Positions 1 to 6,502 of a DNA stretch of 12,662 nt are shown piece by piece (the stretch's first letter is position 1; each line of letters opens with the position of its first letter). The stretch is from Pseudomonadota bacterium (GTDB lineage: Bacteria > Pseudomonadota > Alphaproteobacteria > Azospirillales > Azospirillaceae). The position numbers were made by a program, and so were the translations under genes. The notes beneath the pieces were generated by a model that worked only from the letters and a program-made list of their open reading frames with translations, did no database searches and had not been told where the DNA came from. The stretch covers positions 1 through 12,662 of the forward strand of contig JAEZHQ010000255.1 of NCBI GenBank assembly GCA_023416455.1. The letters are read 5' to 3'.

Positions 1-14
1 GGCGGGAACCGCGG

Positions 15-635
15 TCAACGGCGCCGGCTCCGCGCCCGGCGGGACGGGGAACCTCCCGGGGCGGGTGCGGCGCCCGGCGGCGGGCTCTGCGCCGGAAACG
101 GCGCCTCCCGCCATTCCCCCGGCGCCAGCCCCTCCAGCGTCCAGTCGCCGATGGACCAGCGGATCAGGCGCAGGGTCGGGAAGCCCACCGCCGCCGTCAT
201 GCGGCGGACCTGGCGGTTGCGGCCCTCGCGCAGGGTCAGGGCGATCCAGGCGGTGGGGATGCTGGCGCGGTAACGCACCGGCGGGTCGCGCGGCCACAGG
301 CCGGCCGGCTCCTCCATGAGGCGGGCCTCGGCCGGCAGGGTCGGCCCGTCCTTGAGCGCCACGCCGCGGCGCAGGCTCTGCAACGCCTCCCCGGTCGGCA
401 CGCCCTCCACCTGCACCCAGTAGGTCTTTGGCAGCTTGTGCCGGGGCGAGGCGATGCGGGCGATCAGCGCGCCGTCGTCGCTCAGCGCCAGCAGCCCCTC
501 GCTGTCGCGGTCGAGCCGGCCGGCGGCGTAGACCCCCGGCACCGGCACCAGCCCGGCCAGCGTCGGCCGGCCCTGATCGTCGGTGAACTGGGGCAGCACG
601 CCATAGGGCTTGTTCAGAAGGATCAGACGGGGCAC
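15..635 (-). CDS. rluE: 23S rRNA pseudouridine synthase, RluE type
   Basis: Probable RsuA/RluE-family pseudouridine synthase of 206 residues, which isomerises a uridine in 23S rRNA (U2457 in the E. coli RluE case). The N-terminus PRLILLNKPYGVLPQFT is the family opening. The catalytic block GRLDRDSEGLL lies at residues 39-49 with the nucleophilic aspartate D42, and the conserved REGRNRQVRRM block at 136-146. The last 25 residues are a Pro/Arg-rich tail that is probably disordered. The start is taken as GTG at 633-635, because homology begins right there and no other usual start codon lies close upstream in frame; the ribosome binding site is weak. The open frame continues far upstream, but only as a high-GC artefact antisense to ghrA. 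It diverges from ghrA across 135 bases. Family call is firm; RluE rather than RluF/RluB rests on the short length and the lack of an S4 domain. Confidence 0.9.
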   Translation of the reverse strand: MPRLILLNKPYGVLPQFTDDQGRPTLAGLVPVPGVYAAGRLDRDSEGLLALSDDGALIARIASPRHKLPKTYWVQVEGVPTGEALQSLRRGVALKDGPTLPAEARLMEEPAGLWPRDPPVRYRASIPTAWIALTLREGRNRQVRRMTAAVGFPTLRLIRWSIGDWTLEGLAPGEWREAPFPAQSPPPGAAPAPGGSPSRRARSRRR

Positions 636-661
636 GGTCGGCTCGGGCTGGGGAGGGCGGC

Positions 662-729
662 GATCGGAGTATCGTGTTTGGCGATCGGATTCACGCTTCG
701 CATCGATTCCGATCTTACGCGATCCGATC
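662..729. promoter_or_regulatory. Four GATCGG half-sites between rluE and ghrA
   Basis: The 135-base divergent gap carries GATCGG at 662-667 and 683-688 and its reverse complement CCGATC at 709-714 and 724-729. The inner pair forms an inverted repeat with 7-base arms (GATCGGA and TCCGATC). Two copies facing two inverted copies between divergent promoters is an operator-like layout, but the regulator is unknown and chance cannot be ruled out. No convincing -35/-10 pair was recognised. Confidence 0.35.
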
Positions 730-770
730 GATGGCCGCACCGGCCCGGCCGCAGCAACAGGGGATGACTC

Positions 771-1700
771 GTGACGCTTCTTTTCTGTTCCACCAGCGCC
801 GGCATCGCCGGGGCGTGGGTCGACGAGCTGGCCCGGCGCCTGCCCGACCTGGCGGTGCGGGTGTGGCCCGAGCCGGGCGACCCGGCCGACATCGACATGG
901 CGCTGGTGTGGAAGCCGCCGCCCGGCCTGCTCGCCGGCCTGCCCAACCTGAAGCTGGTCCTGTCGCTGGGCGCCGGGGTGGAGCCGCTTCTGCTCGACCC
1001 CACCCTGCCGGCGGTCCCGCTGGTCCGCATGGTGTCGGAGGGGCTGACCGCGGACATGGCCGGCTATGTCGCCCTCCAGGTGCTGCGCTGGCACCGCCGG
1101 CTCGACGACTACACGGCCCAGCAGGAGGCCGCGGCCTGGACGCCGCTGGAGGTCAGGCCGGCCGCGGCGGTCACGGTCGGCATCCTCGGCCTGGGCGAGC
1201 TGGGGACGGCGGCGGCGCGCACGCTGCGCAGCATGGACTACCGCGTGCTGGGCTGGAGCCGGACGCCCAAGACCGTGGCCGGGATGGAGTGCGTCAGCGG
1301 CCCCGACGGGCTGGCCGCCCTGCTGGGGCGGAGCGACATCCTGGTCTGCCTGCTGCCGCTGACGGCGGAGACCCGCGGCATCCTCAACCGCGCCCTGTTC
1401 GCCGCCCTGCCGCCCGGCGCCGTGGTGGTCAACGCCGCGCGCGGCGGGCATCTGGTCGAGGCCGACCTGCTGGAGGCGCTGGACCGCGGCCATCTCGCCG
1501 GGGCCAGCCTGGACGTCTTCGCGGAGGAGCCGCTGCCGCCCGGGCACCCGTTCTGGCGGCACCCGAAGATCCGCATCACGCCCCACATGGCCGCCGTCAC
1601 CCACGCCGCGCTGTGCGCCGACTCCGTGGCCGAGGCAATCCGCGCCTTCCGCGAGGGCCGGCCGCTGCCCAACCTGGTGGACCGCGCCCGCGGCTATTGA
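771..1700 (+). CDS. ghrA: Glyoxylate/hydroxypyruvate reductase A
   Basis: D-2-hydroxyacid dehydrogenase of 309 residues, expected to reduce glyoxylate to glycolate and hydroxypyruvate to glycerate with NAD(P)H in the cytosol. The Rossmann glycine motif GILGLGELG is at 137-145. The catalytic triad of the family is visible: R224 in NAARGGHLVE, E253 in AEEPLPP and H272 in ITPHMAA. The protein ends in VDRARGY, the same ending as E. coli GhrA, and the length matches GhrA, which favours GhrA over the longer GhrB or SerA types. The start is GTG at 771, with AGGGGA at 759-764 six bases upstream. It diverges from rluE and converges on the MarR gene with only 38 bases between stops. Exact substrate preference cannot be read from sequence. 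Confidence 0.9.
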   Translation: MTLLFCSTSAGIAGAWVDELARRLPDLAVRVWPEPGDPADIDMALVWKPPPGLLAGLPNLKLVLSLGAGVEPLLLDPTLPAVPLVRMVSEGLTADMAGYVALQVLRWHRRLDDYTAQQEAAAWTPLEVRPAAAVTVGILGLGELGTAAARTLRSMDYRVLGWSRTPKTVAGMECVSGPDGLAALLGRSDILVCLLPLTAETRGILNRALFAALPPGAVVVNAARGGHLVEADLLEALDRGHLAGASLDVFAEEPLPPGHPFWRHPKIRITPHMAAVTHAALCADSVAEAIRAFREGRPLPNLVDRARGY

Positions 1701-1738
1701 CACCGTCGGCGGCTGACAACGCCGGGCGGCGGACCGGA

Positions 1739-2197
1739 TCAGGCCGCTTCGCTGGGGGCCGGCCCGGACCCGGCGCCGCCCTGGGCCTTCAGCGTGGCCT
1801 CCAGCCGCGCCTTGGCGGCGGCGGCCATCTCCTCGTCGGCCCGGATCCGCGCCATGTCGTCGGCGGTCACCGCCCCGGCGGCGATGACCAGCTCGGCGAA
1901 GTCGGAGAGGAAGACGCTGCCCTTCACGGTGCGCTGGACCAGGACGTTGCGCTTGTCCTCGCTGTCGCGCTTGCGCTTGGCGAAGCCCAGGAGCGACAGC
2001 CGGTCGAGCGCGCGGGTGACCGCGGGCTTGGAGATGTTGAGCGCGGCCGCCAGCCCGCGCACGGTGTGCGGCGGGTCGGTCAGGTAGACCTGGAGCATGA
2101 TCGCCATCTGCCGGGCCGACAGGTCGGGCCCGTCCTGCCGCACGCTGGCGACCAGCGCCGTGCGCCACAGACCGAGCGCCTTGAGGTTGCGCGCCAT
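1739..2197 (-). CDS. MarR-family winged-helix transcriptional regulator
   Basis: A 152-residue DNA-binding protein of the MarR family. The helix-turn-helix spans about residues 42-72 (TVRGLAAALNISKPAVTRAL), followed by a wing with the family's Asp-x-Arg signature (D81, R83) at about 73-92. A short dimerisation helix and an Ala-rich tail complete it. The ATG at 2195-2197 is chosen because GGGGGGA lies just upstream on this strand; a longer reading to 2278 adds 27 unlikely residues. The MocR gene lies 106 bases upstream in the same direction, so the two could share a transcript. Its operator and ligand are unknown. Small MarR proteins of this type usually act as homodimeric repressors near their own gene. 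Confidence 0.85.
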   Translation of the reverse strand: MARNLKALGLWRTALVASVRQDGPDLSARQMAIMLQVYLTDPPHTVRGLAAALNISKPAVTRALDRLSLLGFAKRKRDSEDKRNVLVQRTVKGSVFLSDFAELVIAAGAVTADDMARIRADEEMAAAAKARLEATLKAQGGAGSGPAPSEAA

Positions 2198-2303
2198 GTT
2201 TCCCCCCGCAAGACCCGCCCGGACCCCGCCCCCGGCCGCGTGGTCCCGAGTTTTGCCCAAGCCGGTCCGGGCAGGCAAGCGTTTCGCCCCCGGATCGACT
2301 TGG

Positions 2304-3698
2304 TCACGACGTCGCGGCCCGGGGGTCCAGCGCCTCCTCCAGGAAGGCCAGGAAGCGGGGGTCGCCGGCGTAGGCGACGTTGATGCGCAGGGCCGGCGGA
2401 AGCGCCGAGCGGTCGGGGGTGAACAGCGATCCCGGGGCGAGGAAGATGCCCTTCCCGGCGGCCTTCCGGGCGAGCGCGACCGCGTCGACGCCCGGCGGCA
2501 GCTCCCCCCACAGGTAATAGCCGCCGGCCGGGGGCACCGTGATGCGGACGCCGGCCGCCCCGAGCCCGGCCACGGCCGCCTCCGTCGCCGCCTCGACCCG
2601 CCCCTTCAGGCGCCGCAGGTGGCGCAGATACTGGCCGTTGGCGATGACGCCGTAGACGATCCGCTCGACATAGTCGGAGGTGCTGACGATGGTCAGCATC
2701 TTCAGGTCGCACAGCGCGGCGGTGAGCGCCGGCCGGGCCGCCACGTAGCCGACGCGCAGGTTGGCCGACAGGGTCTTGGAGAAGGTGCCGACGTAGATGA
2801 CGCGGTCGAGCTGGTCCAGCGCGGCGAGCCGCGGGCTGGCGGCCGGGAGGATGTCGGCGAAGGGGTCGTCCTCGACGATGCGGAAGCCCCACTGGCCGGC
2901 GATCTGGAGCAGGCGGTGGGCCACCGAAGGGGTGATCGACCCGCCGGTCGGGTTGTGCGCCAGCGGCTGCGTGAAGAAGAGCTTCGGCCGCAGCGCCGCC
3001 GCCTTGGCGGCGAGGTCGTCCAGGTCCGGGCCATCGGCGAGGCGGCGCACGCCCACCGGCTCCACCCGGGCGAGCTTGAGCTTTGCGAACAGCGGGTAAT
3101 AGCCGGGGCTGTCGACCAACACCGCGTCGCCCGGCTCAAGGAGCTGGCGCGCCACCAGGTCGAGGGCATGGTTGGCCCCCTGGGTCAGCAGGATCTGCTC
3201 CGGCGAAGCCTTGATCGAGCGCTCGCCCAGGGTGAGCGCGATGCGCTCCCGCAGCGGGTGGAAGCCCCAGGGGTTGCCGTAGCCATGGTCCGGGTCGGTG
3301 CCGCGGGCCGGCCTGGCGGCGGGCCGCGGGCCGCCGATGTCGAAGCGCTCCATCCAGGACGGCGGCGGGCGCCCGTCGCCGATGCGCACCGCGTAGCTCT
3401 GCACCAGCTGCTCGCGCAGCAGCGAGACGAAATCGACCGCTTCGGCCAGGTGCGACGGCCGCCGCTCCGCCGACGGGCGGCGCAGGCGGGCGACGTAGTA
3501 GCCCGCCCCCTGCCGGGCCTCCAGATGGCCGAGCGCCACCAGCCGGTCGTAGGCTTCGGCCATCGTGTTCTTGGAGACGCCGTGCTCCAGCGCCCCGGCG
3601 CGCACCGAGAGCAGGCGCTCGCCCGGCTTCAGGAGACCCCGCTCGATCAGGCCGGCGATGGTCTCGACGAGGCGGGTCACGAGGGTCACACGGGTCAT
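2304..3698 (-). CDS. MocR/GntR-type regulator with PLP aminotransferase fold
   Basis: A 464-residue MocR-type protein: an N-terminal GntR winged helix (about 3-70, with VSKNTMAEAYDRLVALGHLEARQGAGYYV) joined by a linker to a class I/II aminotransferase domain. The PLP lysine is K308 in TFSKTLSANLRVGYV. N249 in AHNPTGG, the DDP pair at 277-278 and the carboxylate-binding R438 in ALRINVAY are all present, so PLP binding is likely intact. MocR proteins such as GabR and PdxR bind PLP or an amine and switch nearby catabolic or PLP-synthesis genes. ATG at 3696-3698 is preferred over an in-frame TTG five codons upstream, with GGGA about nine bases before it. The gene is divergent from mvaA, with repeated CTGTCCC boxes between, which makes mvaA a prime target. 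A true aminotransferase role is the alternative. Confidence 0.88.
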   Translation of the reverse strand: MTRVTLVTRLVETIAGLIERGLLKPGERLLSVRAGALEHGVSKNTMAEAYDRLVALGHLEARQGAGYYVARLRRPSAERRPSHLAEAVDFVSLLREQLVQSYAVRIGDGRPPPSWMERFDIGGPRPAARPARGTDPDHGYGNPWGFHPLRERIALTLGERSIKASPEQILLTQGANHALDLVARQLLEPGDAVLVDSPGYYPLFAKLKLARVEPVGVRRLADGPDLDDLAAKAAALRPKLFFTQPLAHNPTGGSITPSVAHRLLQIAGQWGFRIVEDDPFADILPAASPRLAALDQLDRVIYVGTFSKTLSANLRVGYVAARPALTAALCDLKMLTIVSTSDYVERIVYGVIANGQYLRHLRRLKGRVEAATEAAVAGLGAAGVRITVPPAGGYYLWGELPPGVDAVALARKAAGKGIFLAPGSLFTPDRSALPPALRINVAYAGDPRFLAFLEEALDPRAATS

Positions 3699-3730
3699 GC
3701 GGCACCATCCCAAGGCCGGCCTGCCGCCAA

Positions 3731-3796
3731 CTGTCCCGGACCCCTTCCCGGGACAGTATCGCGGATAATTTCACAAACTGTCCCTTGTCCTGTCCC
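3731..3796. promoter_or_regulatory. Putative MocR operator array (CTGTCCC boxes)
   Basis: Four copies of CTGTCCC lie in the divergent gap: forward at 3731-3737, reverse (GGGACAG) at 3750-3756, forward at 3778-3784 and 3790-3796. The first two form an inverted repeat with perfect 10-base arms (ACTGTCCCGG at 3730-3739 and CCGGGACAGT at 3748-3757) around an 8-base spacer. The last two are direct repeats 12 bases apart. A mixture of direct and inverted copies is typical of known MocR-type operators. On the minus strand GGGACA and GATACT, 18 bases apart, are a possible promoter for the regulator, overlapping the boxes. The assignment to the MocR protein is inference from position. Confidence 0.6.
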
Positions 3797-3846
3797 CTCG
3801 TCAAGCTGAACATCCGTGTTGCGAACAATGACCGCGCCCGCATGTG

Positions 3847-3852
3847 AAGGAG
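3847..3852 (+). promoter_or_regulatory. Shine-Dalgarno site fixing the TTG start of mvaA
   Basis: AAGGAG lies eight bases before TTG at 3861. Starting there gives a protein that begins LTPASRSSRIPGFHRKSP, which lines up with the start of Pseudomonas mevalonii MvaA (MSLDSRLPAFRNLSP). The upstream ATG at 3828 and GTG at 3816 would add 11 or 15 residues with no family counterpart. Confidence 0.75.
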
Positions 3853-3860
3853 AGGACGCC

Positions 3861-5156
3861 TTGACCCCAGCCAGCCGCAGCTCGCGCATCCCGGGCTTCC
3901 ATCGGAAATCCCCGCGGGAGCGCCTGGAGATCGTCGCCGCATTCGCCGGCCTGGATGCGGCGGCCCGCGACGGCCTGGCCGGAGGCGGCGCGCTCGACCT
4001 CGGCCTCGCCGACCATCTGGTCGAGAACGTCGTCGGCACCATGAGCATCCCGCTGGGCATCGCCACCAACATGAAGGTGGACGGCGAGGATCTCCTGATC
4101 CCCATGGCGACCGAGGAATCCTCGGTGGTCGCCGCGGTCTGCAACGCGGCCCGGCAATGCTACGAGACGGGCGGCTTCACGACCTCGATGTCGGGGACGC
4201 TGATGATCGCCCAGATCCAGGCGGTCGCGGTCGCCGACCCCCACGCGGCGCGGCTGCGCATCCTCGACCGGCGCGACGCGGTCGAGGCCATCTGCAACGG
4301 CTGCGACCCGGTCCTGGTCCGTTTCGGCGGCGGCTTCCGCGACCTGGAGGTGCGGGTCGTCGACAGCGCGGGCGGCGCCATGCTCGTCACCCACCTGATC
4401 GTCGACACCCGCGACGCCATGGGCGCCAACGCCGTCAACAGCATGGCCGAGGCGGTCGCCCCCCACATCGCGCAATGGAGCGGCGGCCGGGTCCGGCTGC
4501 GCATCCTCTCCAACCTCGCCGACCGCCGGCTGGCCCGCGCCCACGCGGTCTGGCACCTCGACCGCATCGGCGGCGCCGAGGTGCGCGACGGCATCATCAG
4601 CGCCTATCAGTTCGCCGCGGCCGACCCCTACCGGGCGGCCACCCACAACAAGGGCATCATGAACGGCGTCAGCGCCGTCGTGCTGGCCACCGGCAACGAC
4701 ACCCGGGCCGTCGAGGCCGGCGCCCACGCCTACGCCGCCCGGCAGGGCCGCTACGGCAGCCTGACCCGCTTCGAGGCGACGGCCGACGGGCAGCTCAGCG
4801 GCTCCATCGAGCTGCCCATGGCGGTGGGCCTGATCGGTGGCGCCACCAAGGCCCACCCCACCGCCCAGGCCAACCTGCGCGTCCTGGGCGTCACCAGCGC
4901 CGAGCGGCTGGCCCGCGTCATCGCCGCGGTCGGGCTCGCCCAGAATTTCTCCGCCCTGAAGGCACTGGCCACCACCGGCATCCAGAAGGGCCACATGGCG
5001 CTGCACGCCCGCAACATCGCCATGATGGCCGGGGCGGCGGGCGACGAGATCGAGGCGGTGGCGCACGCCCTGGTGGAGCGCGGGACCGTCCGCCAGGACG
5101 TCGCCGAGGCGATCCTCCGGGAGCGGCGCGGCGCCGGAGGGGAAACGACGGCCTGA
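3861..5156 (+). CDS. mvaA: Class II hydroxymethylglutaryl-CoA reductase (degradative type)
   Basis: A 431-residue class II HMG-CoA reductase, close in length to P. mevalonii MvaA (428). It interconverts mevalonate plus CoA and HMG-CoA. The catalytic residues of the family are all present: E86 in MATEESSVV, K264 in THNKGIMNG, D280 in ATGNDTRAVE and H378 in QKGHMALHA. D149, at the position of the Asp that gives the P. mevalonii enzyme its NADH preference, is also kept. NADH use and the class II sequence suggest catabolism of mevalonate to HMG-CoA, which HMG-CoA lyase (not in this window) would split to acetyl-CoA and acetoacetate. Most alphaproteobacteria make isoprenoids by the MEP route, which fits a catabolic role. 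It starts at TTG with a strong ribosome binding site. It is divergent from a MocR regulator, and a solute-binding protein gene follows after 47 bases. Confidence 0.93.
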   Translation: MTPASRSSRIPGFHRKSPRERLEIVAAFAGLDAAARDGLAGGGALDLGLADHLVENVVGTMSIPLGIATNMKVDGEDLLIPMATEESSVVAAVCNAARQCYETGGFTTSMSGTLMIAQIQAVAVADPHAARLRILDRRDAVEAICNGCDPVLVRFGGGFRDLEVRVVDSAGGAMLVTHLIVDTRDAMGANAVNSMAEAVAPHIAQWSGGRVRLRILSNLADRRLARAHAVWHLDRIGGAEVRDGIISAYQFAAADPYRAATHNKGIMNGVSAVVLATGNDTRAVEAGAHAYAARQGRYGSLTRFEATADGQLSGSIELPMAVGLIGGATKAHPTAQANLRVLGVTSAERLARVIAAVGLAQNFSALKALATTGIQKGHMALHARNIAMMAGAAGDEIEAVAHALVERGTVRQDVAEAILRERRGAGGETTA

Positions 5157-5203
5157 GGCGGGGGCCGGCGGTCGTGAGAAGAACAGAACGAATGGAGGAA
5201 ACG

Positions 5204-6430
5204 GTGAGGACGTCTGTGAAACTGGCGGGTGTCACCGCCCTGTGCGCGAGCGCCCTGCTGTGCGGCCCGCGCGACGCGGCGGCGGAGATTCCGGGCAACC
5301 GGGTGAAGCTGGGGGTGCTGACCGACATGAGCGGCTTCGCCTCGGATTCCACGGGCATGGGGTCGGTGGTCGCGGCCCAGCTCGCCGCCGAGGACTTCGC
5401 CAGGGAGCTGCCCGGCGTCGCCATCGAGGTGATCCACGCCGACCACCAGAACAAGCCCGACATCGGCTCGGCGGCGGCGCGGCGCTGGATCGACCAGGAT
5501 CAGGTGAACGCCATCCTGGACGTCCCCTTCTCCTCGGTCGCCCTGGCCGTCAACGAGGTCACGCGCAACTCCAAGGCGGTGTTCATCGCCTCGGGACCGG
5601 GCACGACCGAGCTGACCGGCCCCAAATGCTCGCCCAACACGGTGCACTGGACCTACGACACCTGGGCGCTGGCCAACGGCACGGCGCGGGCGGTGACCGA
5701 GGGCGGCGGCAAGAGCTGGTACTTCCTGACCGCCGACTACGCCTTCGGCCACGCCCTCGAACAGGACGCCATGGCGGTCGTCAAGAGCCTGGGCGGCAAC
5801 ACCGTCGGCAGCGTCCGCCACCCGCCGAACGCCCCCGACTTCTCCTCCTACCTGTTGCAGGCGCAGGCCAGCAAGGCGCAGATCATCGGCCTCGCCAACG
5901 CGGTGGGCGACACCATCGGCTCGGTCAAGCAGGCCACCGAGTTCGGGGTCACCAGCGGCGGCCAGCGGCTGGCCGCGCTGCTGATGCAGCTGACCGACGT
6001 GAACGCGGTGGGCCTCAAGGACGCCCAGGGCCTGTACCTGACCGAGGCTTTCTACTGGGATCTGAACCCGGGGACGCGCGCCTTCGCCGACCGCTTCGCC
6101 GAGCGCATGAACGGCCGGCGGCCGACCGGCAACCAGGCCGGGGTCTATGCCGGGGCGCTCCACTACCTGAAGGCCGTCAAGGCGGCCGGCACCACCGACG
6201 GGGCGGCGGTGGCCGCCCGGATGAAGGAGCTGCCGACCGACGACCCGCTGTTCGGCAAGGGCAGCGTCCGGGCCGACGGCCGGGCCGTGCACGACATGCT
6301 GTTCTTCGAGGTCAAGACGCCGGACGAGTCGAAGGGGCCGTGGGATTTCTACAAGCTGGTCAGGACGATCCCGGCCGCCCAGGCTTTCCGCCCGCTCGAC
6401 CAGGGCGGCTGCCCGCTGGCCAAGGGCTGA
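5204..6430 (+). CDS. ABC-type solute-binding protein (branched-chain amino acid type)
   Basis: A periplasmic type I binding protein of about 408 residues in the Leu/Ile/Val-binding (Peripla_BP_6) family. A signal peptide (positive start, hydrophobic stretch about 7-21, cut near A27 in RDAAAEIPG) is followed by the usual first strand VKLGVLTDMSG, and by motifs such as KSWYFLTADYAFGHALEQDA in the first lobe. GTG at 5204 is chosen for GGAGG at 5194-5198, five bases away; ATG at 5192 and GTG at 5216 (GAGG before it) are real alternatives that alter only the signal peptide. It lies 47 bases after mvaA in the same direction, so co-transcription is likely. No permease or ATPase gene is nearby. Ligand unknown; mevalonate or a related hydroxy acid is inferred only from context. 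Confidence 0.88.
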   Translation: MRTSVKLAGVTALCASALLCGPRDAAAEIPGNRVKLGVLTDMSGFASDSTGMGSVVAAQLAAEDFARELPGVAIEVIHADHQNKPDIGSAAARRWIDQDQVNAILDVPFSSVALAVNEVTRNSKAVFIASGPGTTELTGPKCSPNTVHWTYDTWALANGTARAVTEGGGKSWYFLTADYAFGHALEQDAMAVVKSLGGNTVGSVRHPPNAPDFSSYLLQAQASKAQIIGLANAVGDTIGSVKQATEFGVTSGGQRLAALLMQLTDVNAVGLKDAQGLYLTEAFYWDLNPGTRAFADRFAERMNGRRPTGNQAGVYAGALHYLKAVKAAGTTDGAAVAARMKELPTDDPLFGKGSVRADGRAVHDMLFFEVKTPDESKGPWDFYKLVRTIPAAQAFRPLDQGGCPLAKG

Positions 6431-6466
6431 TGGCCGCCGGCCAAAGGCCGACGCCGTCTCGAAGGC

Positions 6467-6495
6467 CCCCCTCCCCCGCGTCGCGGGGGAGGGGG
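6467..6495. terminator. Perfect hairpin between convergent genes
   Basis: A 14-base arm at 6467-6480 (CCCCCTCCCCCGCG) and its exact reverse complement at 6482-6495, with a single T between, lie in the 72-base gap between the binding-protein gene and fliG. The position suits a two-way transcription stop for convergent genes, but there is no T-run on either side. It also resembles the CCCTCCCCCGC-type repeats scattered in GC-rich genomes, so it may be a dispersed repeat element. Confidence 0.5.
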
Positions 6496-6502
6496 CGCGC
6501 CG

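Noticed and set aside
636..2168. Long open frame on the minus strand continuing upstream of rluE, antisense to ghrA
   Set aside because: The translation is Arg/Gly/Gln-rich with no family pattern. Stop codons are rare in this GC-rich DNA, and ghrA is clearly the real gene.
674..2383. 569-codon plus-strand open frame overlapping ghrA and the MarR gene
   Set aside because: Arg/Gly/Pro-rich shadow in another frame of two recognised genes; no domain or suitable start.
3741..3769. GATAAT at 3764-3769 as the mvaA -10 element
   Set aside because: A fair -10 match, but no acceptable -35 lies 16-18 bases upstream, so the mvaA promoter was left uncalled.
2097..3809. 570-codon plus-strand open frame antisense to the MocR gene
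   Set aside because: Shadow frame; the MocR protein shows complete PLP and HTH motifs on the other strand.
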